Shown one piece after another: positions 1 to 12,520 of a stretch of DNA of 64,000 bases. The notes under the pieces are model-generated. The model ran no database searches and had not been told where the DNA came from. It worked only from the letters and a program-made list of their open reading frames with translations. This stretch comes from Durio zibethinus. Its lineage: Eukaryota > Streptophyta > Magnoliopsida > Malvales > Malvaceae. Position numbers and translations under genes: made by a program. How positions within the stretch are numbered: the stretch's first letter is position 1; the number at the start of each line of letters is the position of its first letter. Location: assembly GCF_002303985.1 (NCBI RefSeq), contig NW_019167926.1:7832206-7896205 (forward strand), in the 5' to 3' direction.

Positions 1-2657
1 GGGGAAGCTCTAATGGTTTGAACTCTTCTGAAACAGAAGAGGATACAGATGTTGAATTACAAAGAAGATCTAAAGAAGTTGAGGAGAGAGTCTTGCTTCT
101 TTCTGAAGCTCTTGAGCAGGAAATCTTTCGTCGTGACAGTGGGTTTGATGTTTCGTCACTCATTCAAACCATTAGGCACCTAACAGAGGACAAAATAAAC
201 CTGGCACTTGAGGTTTCAGATCTTATACAATCTAGAATTGCTGAGAGAGCTTGCGCCAGGGAGGAACTGAGAATGGCAAGGGCAGAATTGGAGTCACAAA
301 CAAAAAAGTTAGAGAAGGAAAAGCATGAGATACAGTTGGGATTGGAAAAGGAGTTAGATAGAAGGTCAAGCGATTGGTCATCTAAGCTTGAGAAGTACCG
401 GTCAGAAGAGCAAAGGCTTCGTGAACGTGTTAGAGAGCTAGCAGAGCAAAACGTTTCACTTCAGAGAGAAGTCACTTCCTTCAATGAGAAGGAAACAGAA
501 AACCTAAGCATTATGACATATTCCACAGAACAACTTAAAGAGTTGACTGGAAAGGTGGAAAAGTTGAATGACGAGAATCAAGATCTAAGGCAAAATCTCT
601 CCCGGTCACAACAGAAGTGTAGAGCAGCAATAGAAGATCTCAATTGCATTAGAAGAAATTTTGAAGAGAAGGAGAAAGAGTGCAAGGAGTTGCAAAAGTC
701 CATTACCAGATTACTGCGAACCTGCAATGAGCAAGAGAAAACAATTGAAGGGTTGCGAGAAGGATATAGTGAGGAGATTGAGAAGAAGCAATCCACGGAA
801 AAGAACGAAAAACAGGTGAAAAAATTGCAAATGGAGCAAATCAGGCTAACTGGAGTAGAATTTGCATTAAGAAGGGAAGTGGAGTCTTGCAGGCTTGAAG
901 TTGATTCTCTTAGACATGAGAATATCGATCTATTGAATCGCTTAAAAGGGAATGCAAAAGACATTGGAGCTTTAACCTTCAAGCTAGACAAGGAATTGCA
1001 GAATGCTGTGCGCTATTTGCAGAATCAAGGACTCTCTATACTTAATGAGAGCACCCTCTTGTCTTCCAAGTTAATTGAGTTCATCAAAGGAAGAGCCAGT
1101 CAGTTTCAAGAAACTCAGCAGGGTCTAGATGGCCAATTTATTGTTGAATCTGATATGAAAGTACAAGGCATTAAACGTGGAACTGAAAGCCTAACAAGGA
1201 GTTTGCAGACAATATCCACTTTGCTGCACGAGAAATTTAGTCCAGTTGCCTCAGATTCTCACTTGGAATCAATGAAACTCAACAATCAATCTTCAGAGGT
1301 AAATTTTTGCTGAAATTTACAGTTGAAGATGGTATACATTGAATAAAATGCTTTTCATTGCTCATTACTGTTTAAGTATGTTAATTCATTAAACTTGTTT
1401 CTTTTTTTCAATTATAGGTTTATTGTGTTTTTACAAGTTTATACTCAAAGCTTTTTTGAACATTTGCTTTACACTTCTCTAGGAGATTATAAGAACTGAG
1501 CTTAAAGCAGAAACGTTGCTGACAAGTTTGTTGAGGGAAAAGTTATACTCAAAAGAGCTTGAAGTAGAGCAGTTGCAAGCTGAGCAGGCAGCAGCTGTGA
1601 GAGGTAATGACATCCTTAGATGTGAAGTACAAAATGCAATGGACAACATTTCCTGCCTCACCCACAGATTGAAAGATCTTGAATTGCAGGTAACTTTTGA
1701 TGTTTAAATGTTTTAGGGTTTTTTTTTTGTGTGTGTGTGTGCATGAACGAAGTGCTTTATTCTTATTTTGCAAGTGAATAGTAGGTATAAACAAGTAGCT
1801 ACCTATTGAAATAGCTTTCTTTGGATTCTGATGTTTAGCTCTTTAATTTTGACTTACTTGCAATTTCCAAAATCCTGGAGCACTTATAATTGAAAAAAGG
1901 TTCCTGGTAGTTGAAATGTCTTCTAATGGAACTCAAAGTCACCAATCTTTAGCGCATCATGCGCTGGGGAAAGCAAATGACCATTTTGTGTTATGTACGT
2001 GCATGTTGGGTAGAGTAAGGGAGAGGATGAGAGATTGTTTATACATTTTTTTTAAAATCAACTGTCCATTAGTAATAATTGTTAAAAAGAAGTAAAAAAA
2101 CAGAAATGAAGAGGCATAGAAAAAAACTGCAGTTGGGAGAAGTAGAGGCATATATTAGGGAAATTGAAGGTATCTTAGAGTTTGATATGAGTGCATCCCT
2201 GTAGTTGCTTGATATTTGTGCTGCAGTTCAGTTTGGTGTTTCTGATATTGTTGTTACTATTGCATTTACCTTATAGGACAATTTTAGCTATTCATTTTGA
2301 TTACTTAAATGCGTTTGATTACTTAAATGCGTTTGATCTGAACAGATACTGAAGAAAGACGAGGATAAAAGCCGTCTTCAGAGTGACTTACAAGAATCAA
2401 TAAAGGAACTAACCATCTTGAAGGGTATACTGCCTAAGGTGTCCCAAGAGAGAGATTTGATGTGGGAAGAAGTGAAGCAGTATAGTGAGAATAACATGCT
2501 TTTAAATTCAGAGGTTAACGTATTGAAAAAGAAGATAGAAGCTCTGGATGAGGATATTCTTTTGAAGGAAGGGCAAATTACAATCTTAAAAGACGCCCTA
2601 AGCAACAACAAAACTTTTAACCTTCTTGGCAGTCCTGCTGAATTTCTCCTGGAATGA
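1..2657 (+). CDS. Long coiled-coil protein, C-terminal part (At3g55060/At2g39300-like), 5' partial
   Basis: The reading frame is open to the left edge (codons start at base 3), so the N-terminus lies outside the window. Exons are <1-1298, 1483-1689 and 2346-2657, all phase 0, with stop TGA at 2655-2657; 604 residues are visible. Nearly the whole product is heptad-rich coiled coil (Glu/Lys/Leu/Gln rich), with a less charged block near DSGFDVSSLIQTIRHLTEDK close to the visible start. This block and the gene order (PP2C, GSTL and PGP synthase follow) point to the plant family annotated in Arabidopsis as CAP-Gly-linker-like or myosin-heavy-chain-like. No motor or CAP-Gly domain is visible here. 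The molecular role is not established; a structural or cytoskeleton-associated role is inference from the coiled coil alone. Confidence 0.85.
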
Positions 2658-3648
2658 TCAGCAGAGAGGTTGGTTTTGGCTTAATCATACTGTTCATAGC
2701 CTTACACTTTTGAATTTGTGTTCTTGATGTTGCTTTTTTTTTTTCTTTTTCGAAGTTTGCGAAAGAAGTGCACAAGGGACACTTTGATTTTTTTTTTTTT
2801 ATAGATTAAATATTATTGTATGTAGTTGGTTTTCATCTCATAAAACCAGTAGAAAGCAACCAAATTTCCTGGTGTTTCAACATGAATAGACAGGTATATC
2901 CATATTACAGGCACAGATTTATCAGAGAAGTCAAATGATATTGACAAAAGCGACCAATTTTTCAAAGTTGAGACAATGATTAATTGGACTTACTAATGCA
3001 AAAGTACTCACCAAAAGAAGTCATCTAAGGGAAATTATAGAATTAGCAAATCCAAGGTCCCATGCATTCATATATTGCGTTCAACTGTACTTGGTACATT
3101 AATCAAGGTGGAAATTATAGAATGAAAGATTCTATACAAAAGTGATTTATTCAAAGAGGTTTTCTAATTAGAACCGGATTTGATTACTTGTCTGGCTCAG
3201 GTATCAAACTTAATTTAAGTTGAGTTGTAAGCACGAGATTTGAAATTCGATTCAGTTTAATTTGATTCAAAATCAATTATTTTTATTTAAATTTAATTTT
3301 AAAATATAGAAAATATTAATATAAAAATAATTTTTAATATTTTAATAATATAATAATAGTTTTTAATTATCTTAATAGCTTGATTTGAGTATTGTACACA
3401 TAAGAAAACAATTTTTTTTTAATTGAGGAAGGAGATTTAAATTTTGTTCCTTTACTGAGACTAATTTACTTTTAAATTCATTAATCACCAATTTTTAGGT
3501 TTTTTTTTTTTTTTTTTACTCACCAACTTGAACAATAAAATAATTACAAGTCTCAATTCGAGTTGGATTTGATTTTGAGAAGTTATAAAAGTCGAAACTT
3601 TTCAACAATCAGTCACATACCCTCTCTTTAACTCTTACAGCTTTAACC
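2658..3648. other. Intergenic: 3' UTR of coiled-coil gene and RING promoter
   Basis: No gene seen. The first part is the 3' flank of the coiled-coil gene. From about 3180 to 3540 the DNA is AT-rich and low in complexity, with T runs, and resembles a decayed repeat. The last 70 bases hold the likely promoter of the RING gene. Confidence 0.6.
3584..3590 (+). promoter_or_regulatory. Probable TATA box of the RING-H2 gene
   Basis: TATAAAA lies 59 bases upstream of the RING start codon at 3649, a normal plant TATA position if the 5' UTR is about 30 bases. The assignment rests on position and sequence only. Confidence 0.5.
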
Positions 3649-4116
3649 ATGGAAAATCTTATTGAACTTATTTTACTGACTTTGCTAGTAATAATATCTG
3701 CTCTCGCAGTTTTGTCATGGTGTTTCTTAATTTTTCGACTACTAGTAGTTTCCTGTTGCCAAGCAATAGCCCTTCAACGACTTCGTCGACAACAACCACC
3801 CCAAGACATCGAAAGCAACCCAGTACAGCCACCCATTGCAGCTCGGCCAAGGCTGCTGCTACCGTTCCCAGCCTTGCTATTGCCAGAGTCTGCTCTGCTT
3901 TCCAAGACTGCACTTATTATGTACAACAAGGACATGATTAATGGTGAAGAAACAGGAGATGACAAGTACGATGTTTGTGCTATCTGCCTTGAAAAGTTTC
4001 AGGATGGAGATCAATGTCGGCTTCTTTCCTGCTGTAAACATGTTTTCCATCGGTTTTGCATCGAGCGGTGGCTGGCTGAGACTCCCAATTGCCCGATTTG
4101 CCGTCTTTATATATAA
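3649..4116 (+). CDS. Small membrane-anchored RING-H2 finger protein (ATL-like E3 ubiquitin ligase)
   Basis: Intronless frame of 155 residues. A hydrophobic segment at about residues 8-34 is a likely single membrane anchor, followed by a basic, Pro/Gln-rich linker and a C-terminal RING-H2 finger that ends four residues before the stop. The zinc ligands are all present in the C-x2-C, C-x-H-x2-H-x2-C and C-x10-C-x2-C arrangement (CAIC, CKHVFHRFC, CPIC), with the Trp of the E2-binding face (ERWL) in place. This architecture is that of small ATL-type ubiquitin ligases; the canonical GLD motif before the RING is not obvious, so ATL membership is tentative. The substrate is unknown. A broken tandem copy lies about 1 kb downstream in the same orientation. 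Confidence 0.85.
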   Translation: MENLIELILLTLLVIISALAVLSWCFLIFRLLVVSCCQAIALQRLRRQQPPQDIESNPVQPPIAARPRLLLPFPALLLPESALLSKTALIMYNKDMINGEETGDDKYDVCAICLEKFQDGDQCRLLSCCKHVFHRFCIERWLAETPNCPICRLYI

Positions 4117-4952
4117 AAGTCATTCAGATCATATCATAGGTTGTTAAAAAGGCATTTTTAAAACTTACATGCATAGAATCTATGGACGTTGAGGACATGT
4201 AAATACATTTATTTAGAGCATAGTTATTAGAAACAGTTCATTCATAAGCGGTTTTATATATATTCGTTCAAAAATTTATTTATTTTTTATAAAAAAGATA
4301 GTTGCATGAAAATTAAATAAAATTTGAATTCAAAATTTTATTTTATTTAGATCTTAATAATAATATATTTAATTAGTATAGATAAAATAATAGATTACAT
4401 CGAATGAATAATTTATGATCATAAATTATGGTATAAGAATTAAAAATGTTTATTATAAAGAAAATACAAAAAATTTAAAGTTTACATAGGATTTTTTTTG
4501 TTTTGTTTTGTATTTGTATTTTTTCTTTTTATCTTTAACTTTTTGTAAAGAAAAAATATATATATATTTAAATTCTTTTGGCTCCTATTTATTAAATGTG
4601 TAAATTTAATAAAAAAAATCTGGCCAAAAAAATTTAATTACAAAAATGAACTACGTATAAAAATTACTAAAGTTACAATTCTGAATTACCCAACAATCAG
4701 ATAAATGCTTGCATATAAAACTTTTTTTTTTAGTGTTAATAAATTTCATATATTTTATGAAAAAAAAGTAGGATTAATTTATTAATATTAAATAAATATA
4801 TTACAGTAATTATAAATATTTGTTTCAAATAAATCCAAATTTAACTCAATTAATTAATATATTCAACTTAAAAAATAAAATTTAATAAATTTAAAATTCA
4901 AATGCCAATACGGTAAATTTTTAGGGTTAAAAAAAATACTTAACGCTATTAC

Positions 4953-4995
<43 letters not shown>

Positions 4996-5008
4996 TATTT
5001 TCATATTT
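4117..5008. other. AT-rich spacer between the RING gene and its decayed copy
   Basis: No gene seen. Very AT-rich with A and T homopolymers, and ends in an (ATT)n microsatellite that abuts the RING-derived sequence. Confidence 0.6.
4955..4997. repeat. (ATT)n microsatellite
   Basis: About a dozen uninterrupted ATT/TTA units directly before the homologous part of the RING copy. Read in the RING frame they give only Leu codons (TTA) and no Met. Confidence 0.9.
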
Positions 5009-5356
5009 TTACCATTAGCCTTCTTAGTTTTAGGACTAATATTTTCTTACTGCAAAACAGCCCTTCAACGACGTCGTCAACCTCCCCAAGATATCGAAAC
5101 CGGGCAACTGGTGGCGGCTTTGCCAATGGCGTTGCTGGTATCCCCAGCCTTACCTTCCAAGACAGTTGTTATCGTTTTCAACAAGAATAGTAAAGAAATA
5201 AGAGAAAACTATGGTGATTGTGCTATCTGCCTTGGAGAGTTCCAGGACGGGGATCAATGTCTGGTTCTTTCTGTAAACATACGTACCATAAATTTTTGCA
5301 TCAAGCGATGGCTGGCAGAGGCTCAAAATTGCTCGATTTGCCGTACTTATGCATAA
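5009..5356 (+). pseudogene. Decayed tandem copy of the RING-H2 gene
   Basis: The frame is open from the upstream microsatellite to TAA at 5354-5356 and aligns with the RING gene at 3649: remnant of the hydrophobic segment, the basic QRRRQPPQDIE linker, and a RING start with intact CAIC. It has no ATG equivalent to that of the parent; only GTG, or an ATG inside the linker at 5126, is available. In the RING centre the parent's CKHVFHRFC is replaced by VNIRTINFC. The bases still spell C-K-H-T-Y-H-K-F in another frame, so a roughly 4-base loss and a 1-base gain have shifted the frame and then restored it. The third Cys and both His ligands are lost, and the last pair reads CSIC. The finger should not bind its second zinc normally. 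A short expressed protein cannot be excluded. Confidence 0.8.
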
Positions 5357-5627
5357 ATCATTCAAATCTATGAAAGATGTTTACGCTAACTCGGAACTAA
5401 GTCAAATATGTATAAACATACACATGTTTATAAAGGAAGACATAATGAACTAAAATGTCTTCCTTGAGTAATTGAAAGATTAACAAAGATGCATAGATAA
5501 GTTATGTACCAGTTTATTCACCAAACAAGAAAAGAAGTATCAGATTCAGATCTTAGGAATTCAATCTGGCTTTGGCTTACATATGAATGACAGTGGACAG
5601 CAAAAGGCTGTCGGACATTTTGGAAAA

Positions 5628-8600
5628 TCATAGGGTTGCAGGTCTCCAAAAGTCAAATGGTTTCCGATGCTGGAAGAAACATGACAAAGGTCAATAGTTA
5701 ATTACAATAGTATAATTTGATTAAAATGGAGATTTTTTTTTTTTTTAAGAAAAGGAAAACTACAAAATGATTTATAATTGACACTTGCATATGACACCCG
5801 GTACATGCTCTCGGACTGGGTTACCTACAAGCATGCAATGTAGATGTAGATGCCAGCAAAACATACATGCATCTATCTTTCTTATTGTGTTACTACACAG
5901 ACAATAATCTGTTTAGGGCTGAATCCAGGCCAAGTAATTAAATAACAGGCACCCTGTAGCAACCGGGAATTCATCCACGTACAGGAATATGTACAGCTAC
6001 CACAAAACAAATTCTATGCAAGCACCAAAAAGATTGATGCTGAAAAATTCCAAGTGCTCAAGGCCTAGCCTGCAGAGCAGGCAGCACTAGTTTGCTAGGT
6101 TGATGTCAAGCATAAGGAACTATTTCTATATATTGGATTCAGACCTACCAAAGCCTCAAGCTGGTATGGAAGTTTAAGAGACCATGGCACTGATTACAGC
6201 TAGTATAGTCTAAATAGAGAGCCAGCCAAGGCAATACTTCTAAGATCCTTAAAGAAATATGTAGGAATTTACCTTTGCAATTGGCATCTTTGCCCTCACT
6301 GAATCAATCAATGAGAAATCAATATCAACTACAGTAATCCCAGTAGACACTCGATCTGAAACCAAAAAAAAAAAAATGAAGAAATTAATGTTAAATTGCC
6401 AGCAGGTGTGCTGAAGCAATGAAATATCCGATTCACTACTAAATTAACATTTAAGCTTTTTACTCCTGAGGAAGAGGAACTGCTTGCTCAGTTGCTTCAA
6501 TTAAATATAACATGATAATTGGACTACTAAAAGGGCAATTCCATCTAACCTGGTAATCGGCCAACTACGGTGCCCCATGGATCAATTATTAGTGTCTCGC
6601 CATAGCTTTCTCTTTTCTCATTATGCTTTCCGGCTTGAGCAGAAGCTATGACCTAATAATAATAATTCTTGTCATTCTCAGAAGGAATTAGCAGACAGCA
6701 AGATGGAATTAATTAAAAGATGGGATGATCAACTAACTAAATTTGTCCTTAAGCTACACAGTACTTAAGAACAAAAACTACTTTGCCAATTGAGGAAACA
6801 AAGAATTGTCACCAGAACCATGGAGGTGAAAATGGATTCCATACATAGCACTGAGTCTCAATTGCACGAGCACGAAGAAGAATCTCCCAATGTGCCTGAC
6901 CGGTAACTGTGGTGAAAGCTGCAGGTACCAATATGACCTACAAACATAATCCATGGAGCAAGTTTCATGACATTGAAAAACAACTATATTGGAAAGTTCA
7001 TAAATCCAATTCTACCTGTGCATCATGATGGAACCTTAGCTTCTGGTAAAGTTCCGGGAATCTCAAATCATAGCATACTGTCAAACCTAAACGTCCTATA
7101 GGACTGTCTACAACAGCAATATCCTTCCCTGACAGCATGCCAATTTGGATTGATTACATATAGCATGAGAAAGAGCCATCCTTTGCAAAAGTAAATGGCT
7201 TGTTGTATTCACATATACATTTACATATGTAAGCAAAATTATTGGCATTGCCTTCTGATAGTTTTACAAGATGTATCGATACAAATCTGATGAGACAATA
7301 TTTATATTCTATACATTTCTTGTTATCACATATGTTGCATGTGAATACTTGTTTTTTGTTTATTACAATATATATATATATATATATATATAAATTGAAT
7401 ATACAATTGAATATAATGTGTATACATAACTAAAATTTATATATATATATATATATATATTAATGGAAAGAGACACGTATAATGCATGTATACCATAATC
7501 AATCATAATTCCTAGTTAATTGAATAAACTTGAGAAGTGAGAACTACATTTTAAAAATTCTAGAAAACCAAAAACCTAGATGTAATTTTGTGTAATTAGA
7601 AACAAACACAAAACTATTTGATCCTATTAAATAGTTAAATTTTGTGTAATAATAATCTAAACCATTGATAAAAACTAAGTAGTTAAAACTATTAAGATTA
7701 CAACTTTCTTTCAAACTCTTATTAGTATTAATATATGAATTCGATTAGAACTCAGCTAGTTAAAGCCAACACCTATTAGAATTGTTAATTGATTATAATA
7801 TTATTGTTTATGAATATTAAAAAAATAATTTAAAATGACAAATGGCATTTTAGAAATATAATGAACATTAATGTTTATTTTCGTCAGTTCAAAGATTTTG
7901 TACATCTTGCTTTTATAAATATTATAGATATAGATTTATGAGAAGCCAGAGAAGGAATATCAACAAATATGAGAAATAGGCCAACACTGTAAAATAAGAT
8001 GAGAAAGTGTTTACCTGGTTCCGTAAAGCTGCTTTCCTTGTATACTGCTCCTCCAGGAACATCCACATCAAACCTTCCAACAGAGGGAAAATATCATATC
8101 AATAAACCAGAGCAACAAGATAAAAGGAGAGATATGCCATATCAAATTAAAGAAAATTTAATTTATATATGACATAAGTACAGATCAAGTAACTTTGGAA
8201 CAACGTTAATATATTACAGAAGCCTTTCCAACATAGAAAATTTTCTGTTGTAAGTGGTTTAAAAGAAAAAAGAATGTATCTCAGAGAATATTATAACCGT
8301 CTTACAAGTGAATCTTATTGAATGTGCTTCTGATGTTCCCAGCATCATCAATTACAACATGAGTATTTCGTAAGTGTGCATCATCATGTCCTTTCTCTTG
8401 GAACCCTCCAAGGGACAACCAAATACCGGATTCTCTGTGTTCAGGTCAAGTAAGTCAATATAAAAAATCTAAAAGTGTTCATTAAGTGCAGATAGTCGAT
8501 ATATAACCCCATCAAACTTGTACTATGAAATTAAAGAAGTGGAGAGGGATCCTATTGACATCATTCTATTTTTTTTTCCTCTCTCTAGAAGCAAGAACGT

Positions 8601-9417
8601 TAATGAAAAATAACCAGTAAGCAGTTAGAAAATTGCTAAACAATGTACAAAATGCGGCAAATACGATCAACAAAACAAGAGAAAATAAGAGCAATCAAAG
8701 TAACCACCTTGCTAAAGAGCAATATTTCTGCATAATGGGTCCATCTAAAGGTTCTGCAATCAAAAGACTATCCCCAGTCTTGACACCCACATACGAGAAG
8801 TTTTCAGGCAAACAAAGCATTTTTGCCCCAGCAGAAACCGCTTCCTTCACAATTAAAAAAAAAAAAAAAAAACCCAGAAAAATTCAAACACAATATATAT
8901 CAAAATTCCAAAAATCTTAGACTCTATCTGACTACTATTACAGTTTTGCTTCCTTAAATGTGACCATTAAGCAAATGCAATTATCAAAAAGTAATTTCAT
9001 ATTCTGATAAAAATGAATAAATTAATACTAAATATATATATATATATATTTTACTTTTAATTCTTCAAAAATATTACTTGCTAATTTATCTTTTAAAATT
9101 AAGTATATAACAAAAATAACAACCAAATTAAGCCATATAAAATCATATTTTCTTAAAATGATCAAATAACTAAAAAAAACACCAAATTTATCAAAAATAA
9201 AATCTAGAATTCTTATAATTTCTTGAATTCAAATCCGTTTCTTTTTTTTTTAAATAAAAAAAAGCTTTGAGCATCGAAGAAAATCGTAAATTATAATAAA
9301 AAAAGAAGGAATTTACTTTACTTTCACGAGGCGAGAACAAGTGGAGAAATTGGCGGTGATGTCATTGACGGAGGTCATCTGAGCGGCGGCGACTCGGACT
9401 GAGTTGGATGCGGCCAT
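5628..9417 (-). CDS. Nitrilase-superfamily C-N hydrolase, deaminated glutathione amidase (Nit1-like)
   Basis: Nine exons: 9417-9322, 8844-8708, 8434-8306, 8073-8015, 7128-7016, 6937-6845, 6652-6550, 6355-6273 and 5669-5628 (stop), giving 284 residues with consistent phases and GT-AG borders. The nitrilase catalytic triad is visible: Glu46 in LPENFSYVG, Lys118 in NKIHLFDVDVPGG, Cys159 in TVCYDLRFPELY. AHWEILLRARAIETQCY and HNEKRESYG are also typical. The sequence fits the plant At4g08790-type Nit1 group, which in yeast and mammals hydrolyses deaminated glutathione to alpha-ketoglutarate and Cys-Gly (metabolite repair). The first Met leads straight into the domain (RVAAAQMTSVND), so no transit peptide is encoded from this start and a cytosolic enzyme is inferred; an upstream exon adding a leader is possible. 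Intron 4 (7129-8014) carries two TA microsatellites. Confidence 0.92.
7368..7392. repeat. (TA)n microsatellite
   Basis: Perfect TA dinucleotide run in intron 4 of the amidase gene. A second run lies at 7437-7461 and a similar one at 9031-9050 in intron 1. Confidence 0.9.
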
Positions 9418-10950
9418 GGCTTGACTTGGCGAGTGACCGTACCGTCGAGGAGTTGGTTTAAGAATTAACGTGGCTTGATGCCATTGGACGATTAAGAGGA
9501 GCGCGGTTGAGAGTGAAGTAGAGACAACAATTTACAATAATTTTGGTAAAAACGACAATTGTTAAAACTTAAAACGCCAACAGCTTTATCTCTGTTTTTT
9601 TTTTTTTTCCTCAAAACATTAAATTTTCCTTTAAATCTTTTTATTTTATTATTGTTGTCTAAATAGATTAAAAAAAAAAAACCTATACTATTTCAAAAAA
9701 TCTAAATAAATCCCTATTCTTTCATCGTTTGCAATTAAACCCCTCAGGCCCTTATTTTAATTGAATAAATAATTTCCATTAACCCCCTTAACAACCTATC
9801 ACCAGAAAGATGACATGAAATTATTTGCTAACTTGGCATTACATATTTACATGTGGCCAATAAGCAATTAAGGAAAAATATTATTTTAAAAAATAACTTA
9901 TAATATTCTTTTTTTTCTTTATCTTTTTTTTTCTCATCAAATAGCTATGAATTTTTTAAAAAATGATGTCGAATCGAGCGACATAACTTAGCATTAGGCT
10001 TTTTTTATCAAGCATTTAGGGTATTGTTAACCAATACGAAATATAAAATTAGATTGAGATTAATTTTTTTTAAAGCAATATTAGGGCTTTTTAAATCTAT
10101 TTAGCCATGTATTAAATCATTATTTAAATAAGAGTTAAGTTCATAGGTTTTTTTAATAAAAAATAAAAATATTGCATTGGTAGGGAGGATGCTAAGGTCA
10201 AACAAAGATGCAAATCTCAAACATGGATCCCTATTTTTTGTTTTTGTTAGATAATAACTCCATTTTGACAATTGACTTCTTTTGTCTTTGGTTTATGAAA
10301 TTTTCTAGTTTTATCATTATTCTTTCATCATATTATAGAGAGAACCCAATTGGCAATACCTTTCAATTTAATATATTTTCACTACCTATTGTGAATACAT
10401 TGAGAATCCAAGCATTAGGTTTCCTTTTAAAACAAATCAATTGGAGATAAATTAATATAAAAAAAAGGAAGAAAAAACAAAGAAATCAAGTTCAAATTTC
10501 CCTTTCATTAACAAGTTGAATTAAAAACATAAAAAAACAAAAAACAAAATGATGAAACTTTAATAAGATTATTACCTATCCATTGAGATAAAATCAAGAA
10601 TTTGACTACCCAAGTTGAGTACAAATTTTTAGATTAATCTAATTGATTATGTTGTTTTGATGGGCAAGATACAACCCACCTCAAATCCTTTCATTTCACA
10701 GTTTTTTATTTTTATTTTTATTTTTTTATAATAATATCATAAATATTCTTAGCTTTTCTTATATCCGATTCCATCCCCATATAATTTTTTTGGTCACAAA
10801 AAATTTTAAAAATATAAGATAATTTTATTTCAAGATCAATGCTTTACATAAATTTTTTCTAAGAATTTACATTAAACTTACAAATAGTATGTCAACGAAG
10901 GCTTATTAATAATCAAAATTGAATTTAAATCAATTTTAACGAAGTGCTAG

Positions 10951-11122
10951 TATCACGGACCTGAAAAAAAGTCTTGAATCTCACATCGAATATAATAGGA
11001 GGGTCACTAGGGTATATAAGGATTCACACCACCTCTTTCTTGTGAGTTGCTTTTTGTAGGACAAAACCGTGAGACCAGAGGATCAGAGCGGATAATACCT
11101 CATAAGGGTGTGAACCGTGACA
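10951..11122. mobile_element. Solo-LTR or TRIM-like repeat
   Basis: Begins TATCACGGAC and ends GAACCGTGACA, so the ends are short inverted repeats (TRTCACGG / CCGTGACA) compatible with an LTR of 5'-TG...CA-3' type with one decayed base. Inside are CTCACATCG, a TATA-like GTATATAAGGATTC, and GAGCGGATAATACCTCATAA, a string I recognise from dispersed LTR-like repeats in other dicots. I see no clear target duplication, no internal domain and no second LTR nearby. Confidence 0.45.
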
Positions 11123-11774
11123 GGTAAGCTGATCTGAAACACAAAAAAAATATATACCCAAGTTTCGAAGCCGCACGGATTTGAAACTTAAATCTCGACC
11201 CATGACATTAAAATCTTATTAATAGTGTTAATCTCATTAACCTTTTCATAAATAATTTTAAATACCACTTTTGCACATCATCTTGTTCTCATTTTACATA
11301 TTTCATAACTAAATATTTAACTAAACAAACACAAGTCTAATATATTTTTCATAAATAAATCTAAATGTTTAACTAAACTAACATTTCTTTGATTCAACTC
11401 AGCCTTAATAGTAAATAGATGTGTTAATAAAACGTTAAAACTTTTGCACAGCATTGAAGTTAACTTGATGATTAATTTTCTAATTATTTTGGCCAAGGCA
11501 AGACAACAAAAATATTGGGGAAAAAATAATTCATATTATTTTATAACCAAAAACTTGCTTTCTATATAAGAAAAATTGCAACTGTATGTAGGAACCAAAT
11601 CATGAAAATGAAAAATAAGGAAGAAATTCAAAATAATTCTCAAAAGGGGGAGAAAGTTGTGTTCTCGTTTGCTAAAAAAGGGTGAAAGCTGGGTTTAAAA
11701 GTTGCCTAAAATGGTGGGTTGTGGAAGGTCAAAGTCAAAACCCCTTACAGCCAATAAATTAGAAAAATAAAATG

Positions 11775-12520
11775 TTAAAAAAATCCTTGAAATTTACTAT
11801 TTTTCTTACATAAACCCTTATATTTTTATTGTATTCAAATATACCCTTATTCATTGATTTCTATCATATATGTTTTTATTTCAAACAAAATATTGATTTA
11901 TGTTAAGGGTTTATTTAAATATAAATTAAAAATAAAGATTTATTTAAATACAAATTAAAATTTAAAAAATTATTTGAATGTAAAGTAAAGATTAATGGGA
12001 ATGAAGTTGAATTATGTTATTTTATTTTTATTAATTGAATCAAATTTTTTAATTTCAAATATTAACCCATCAAAATTAATTAGATTTGTTCAGTTAATTT
12101 TTTAATTAATCAAATAATAAAATATATTAAATTAAATTTTAATTTTAATTTTTATATGTAAAATAAATTAAATAAAATTTTTTGACAAAAATATTCAAAA
12201 TTAAATTATCAAATTAAAATCTTTTAATAATTTGAAATGAAATAAATAATTTTATATATTTTATTAAATTTTGATTAAAATTATGATTAATTTAATTTTT
12301 AAATTGAATTAATAAAAAATTATAACTTTTTTAAAAATCATTTTTAATAATTCATCGAAATTAATTTAACGATAGATCAATTAATTGAACTAAATTAGTT
12401 CGACTGATTTATTTAGTTAAAACCGAAATTTGAATACTTTTAGTTAATGGTCTATTTGCGTGTGTAATAAAAATATAAAAATTTATTTAAATAAAATGAT
12501 AAAATTAAGGGATTTTTTAA
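11775..12520. mobile_element. Non-autonomous element with long inverted ends (about 90 bp)
   Basis: The left end (from TTAAAAAAATCCTTGAAATT) and the reverse complement of the right end (from TTAAAAAATCCCTTAATTTT) stay similar for about 90 bases, including TATATTTTTATT and CAAATA-ACC-TTA. The interior is very AT-rich and codes for nothing. Length about 746 bp. I could not fix a target duplication, so the superfamily is open (Mutator-like is possible). Confidence 0.5.

Noticed and set aside
9670..10164. Possible inverted ends around RATTAAAAAAACCTAT
   Set aside because: The similarity is short and A-rich; it falls away after about 20 bases.
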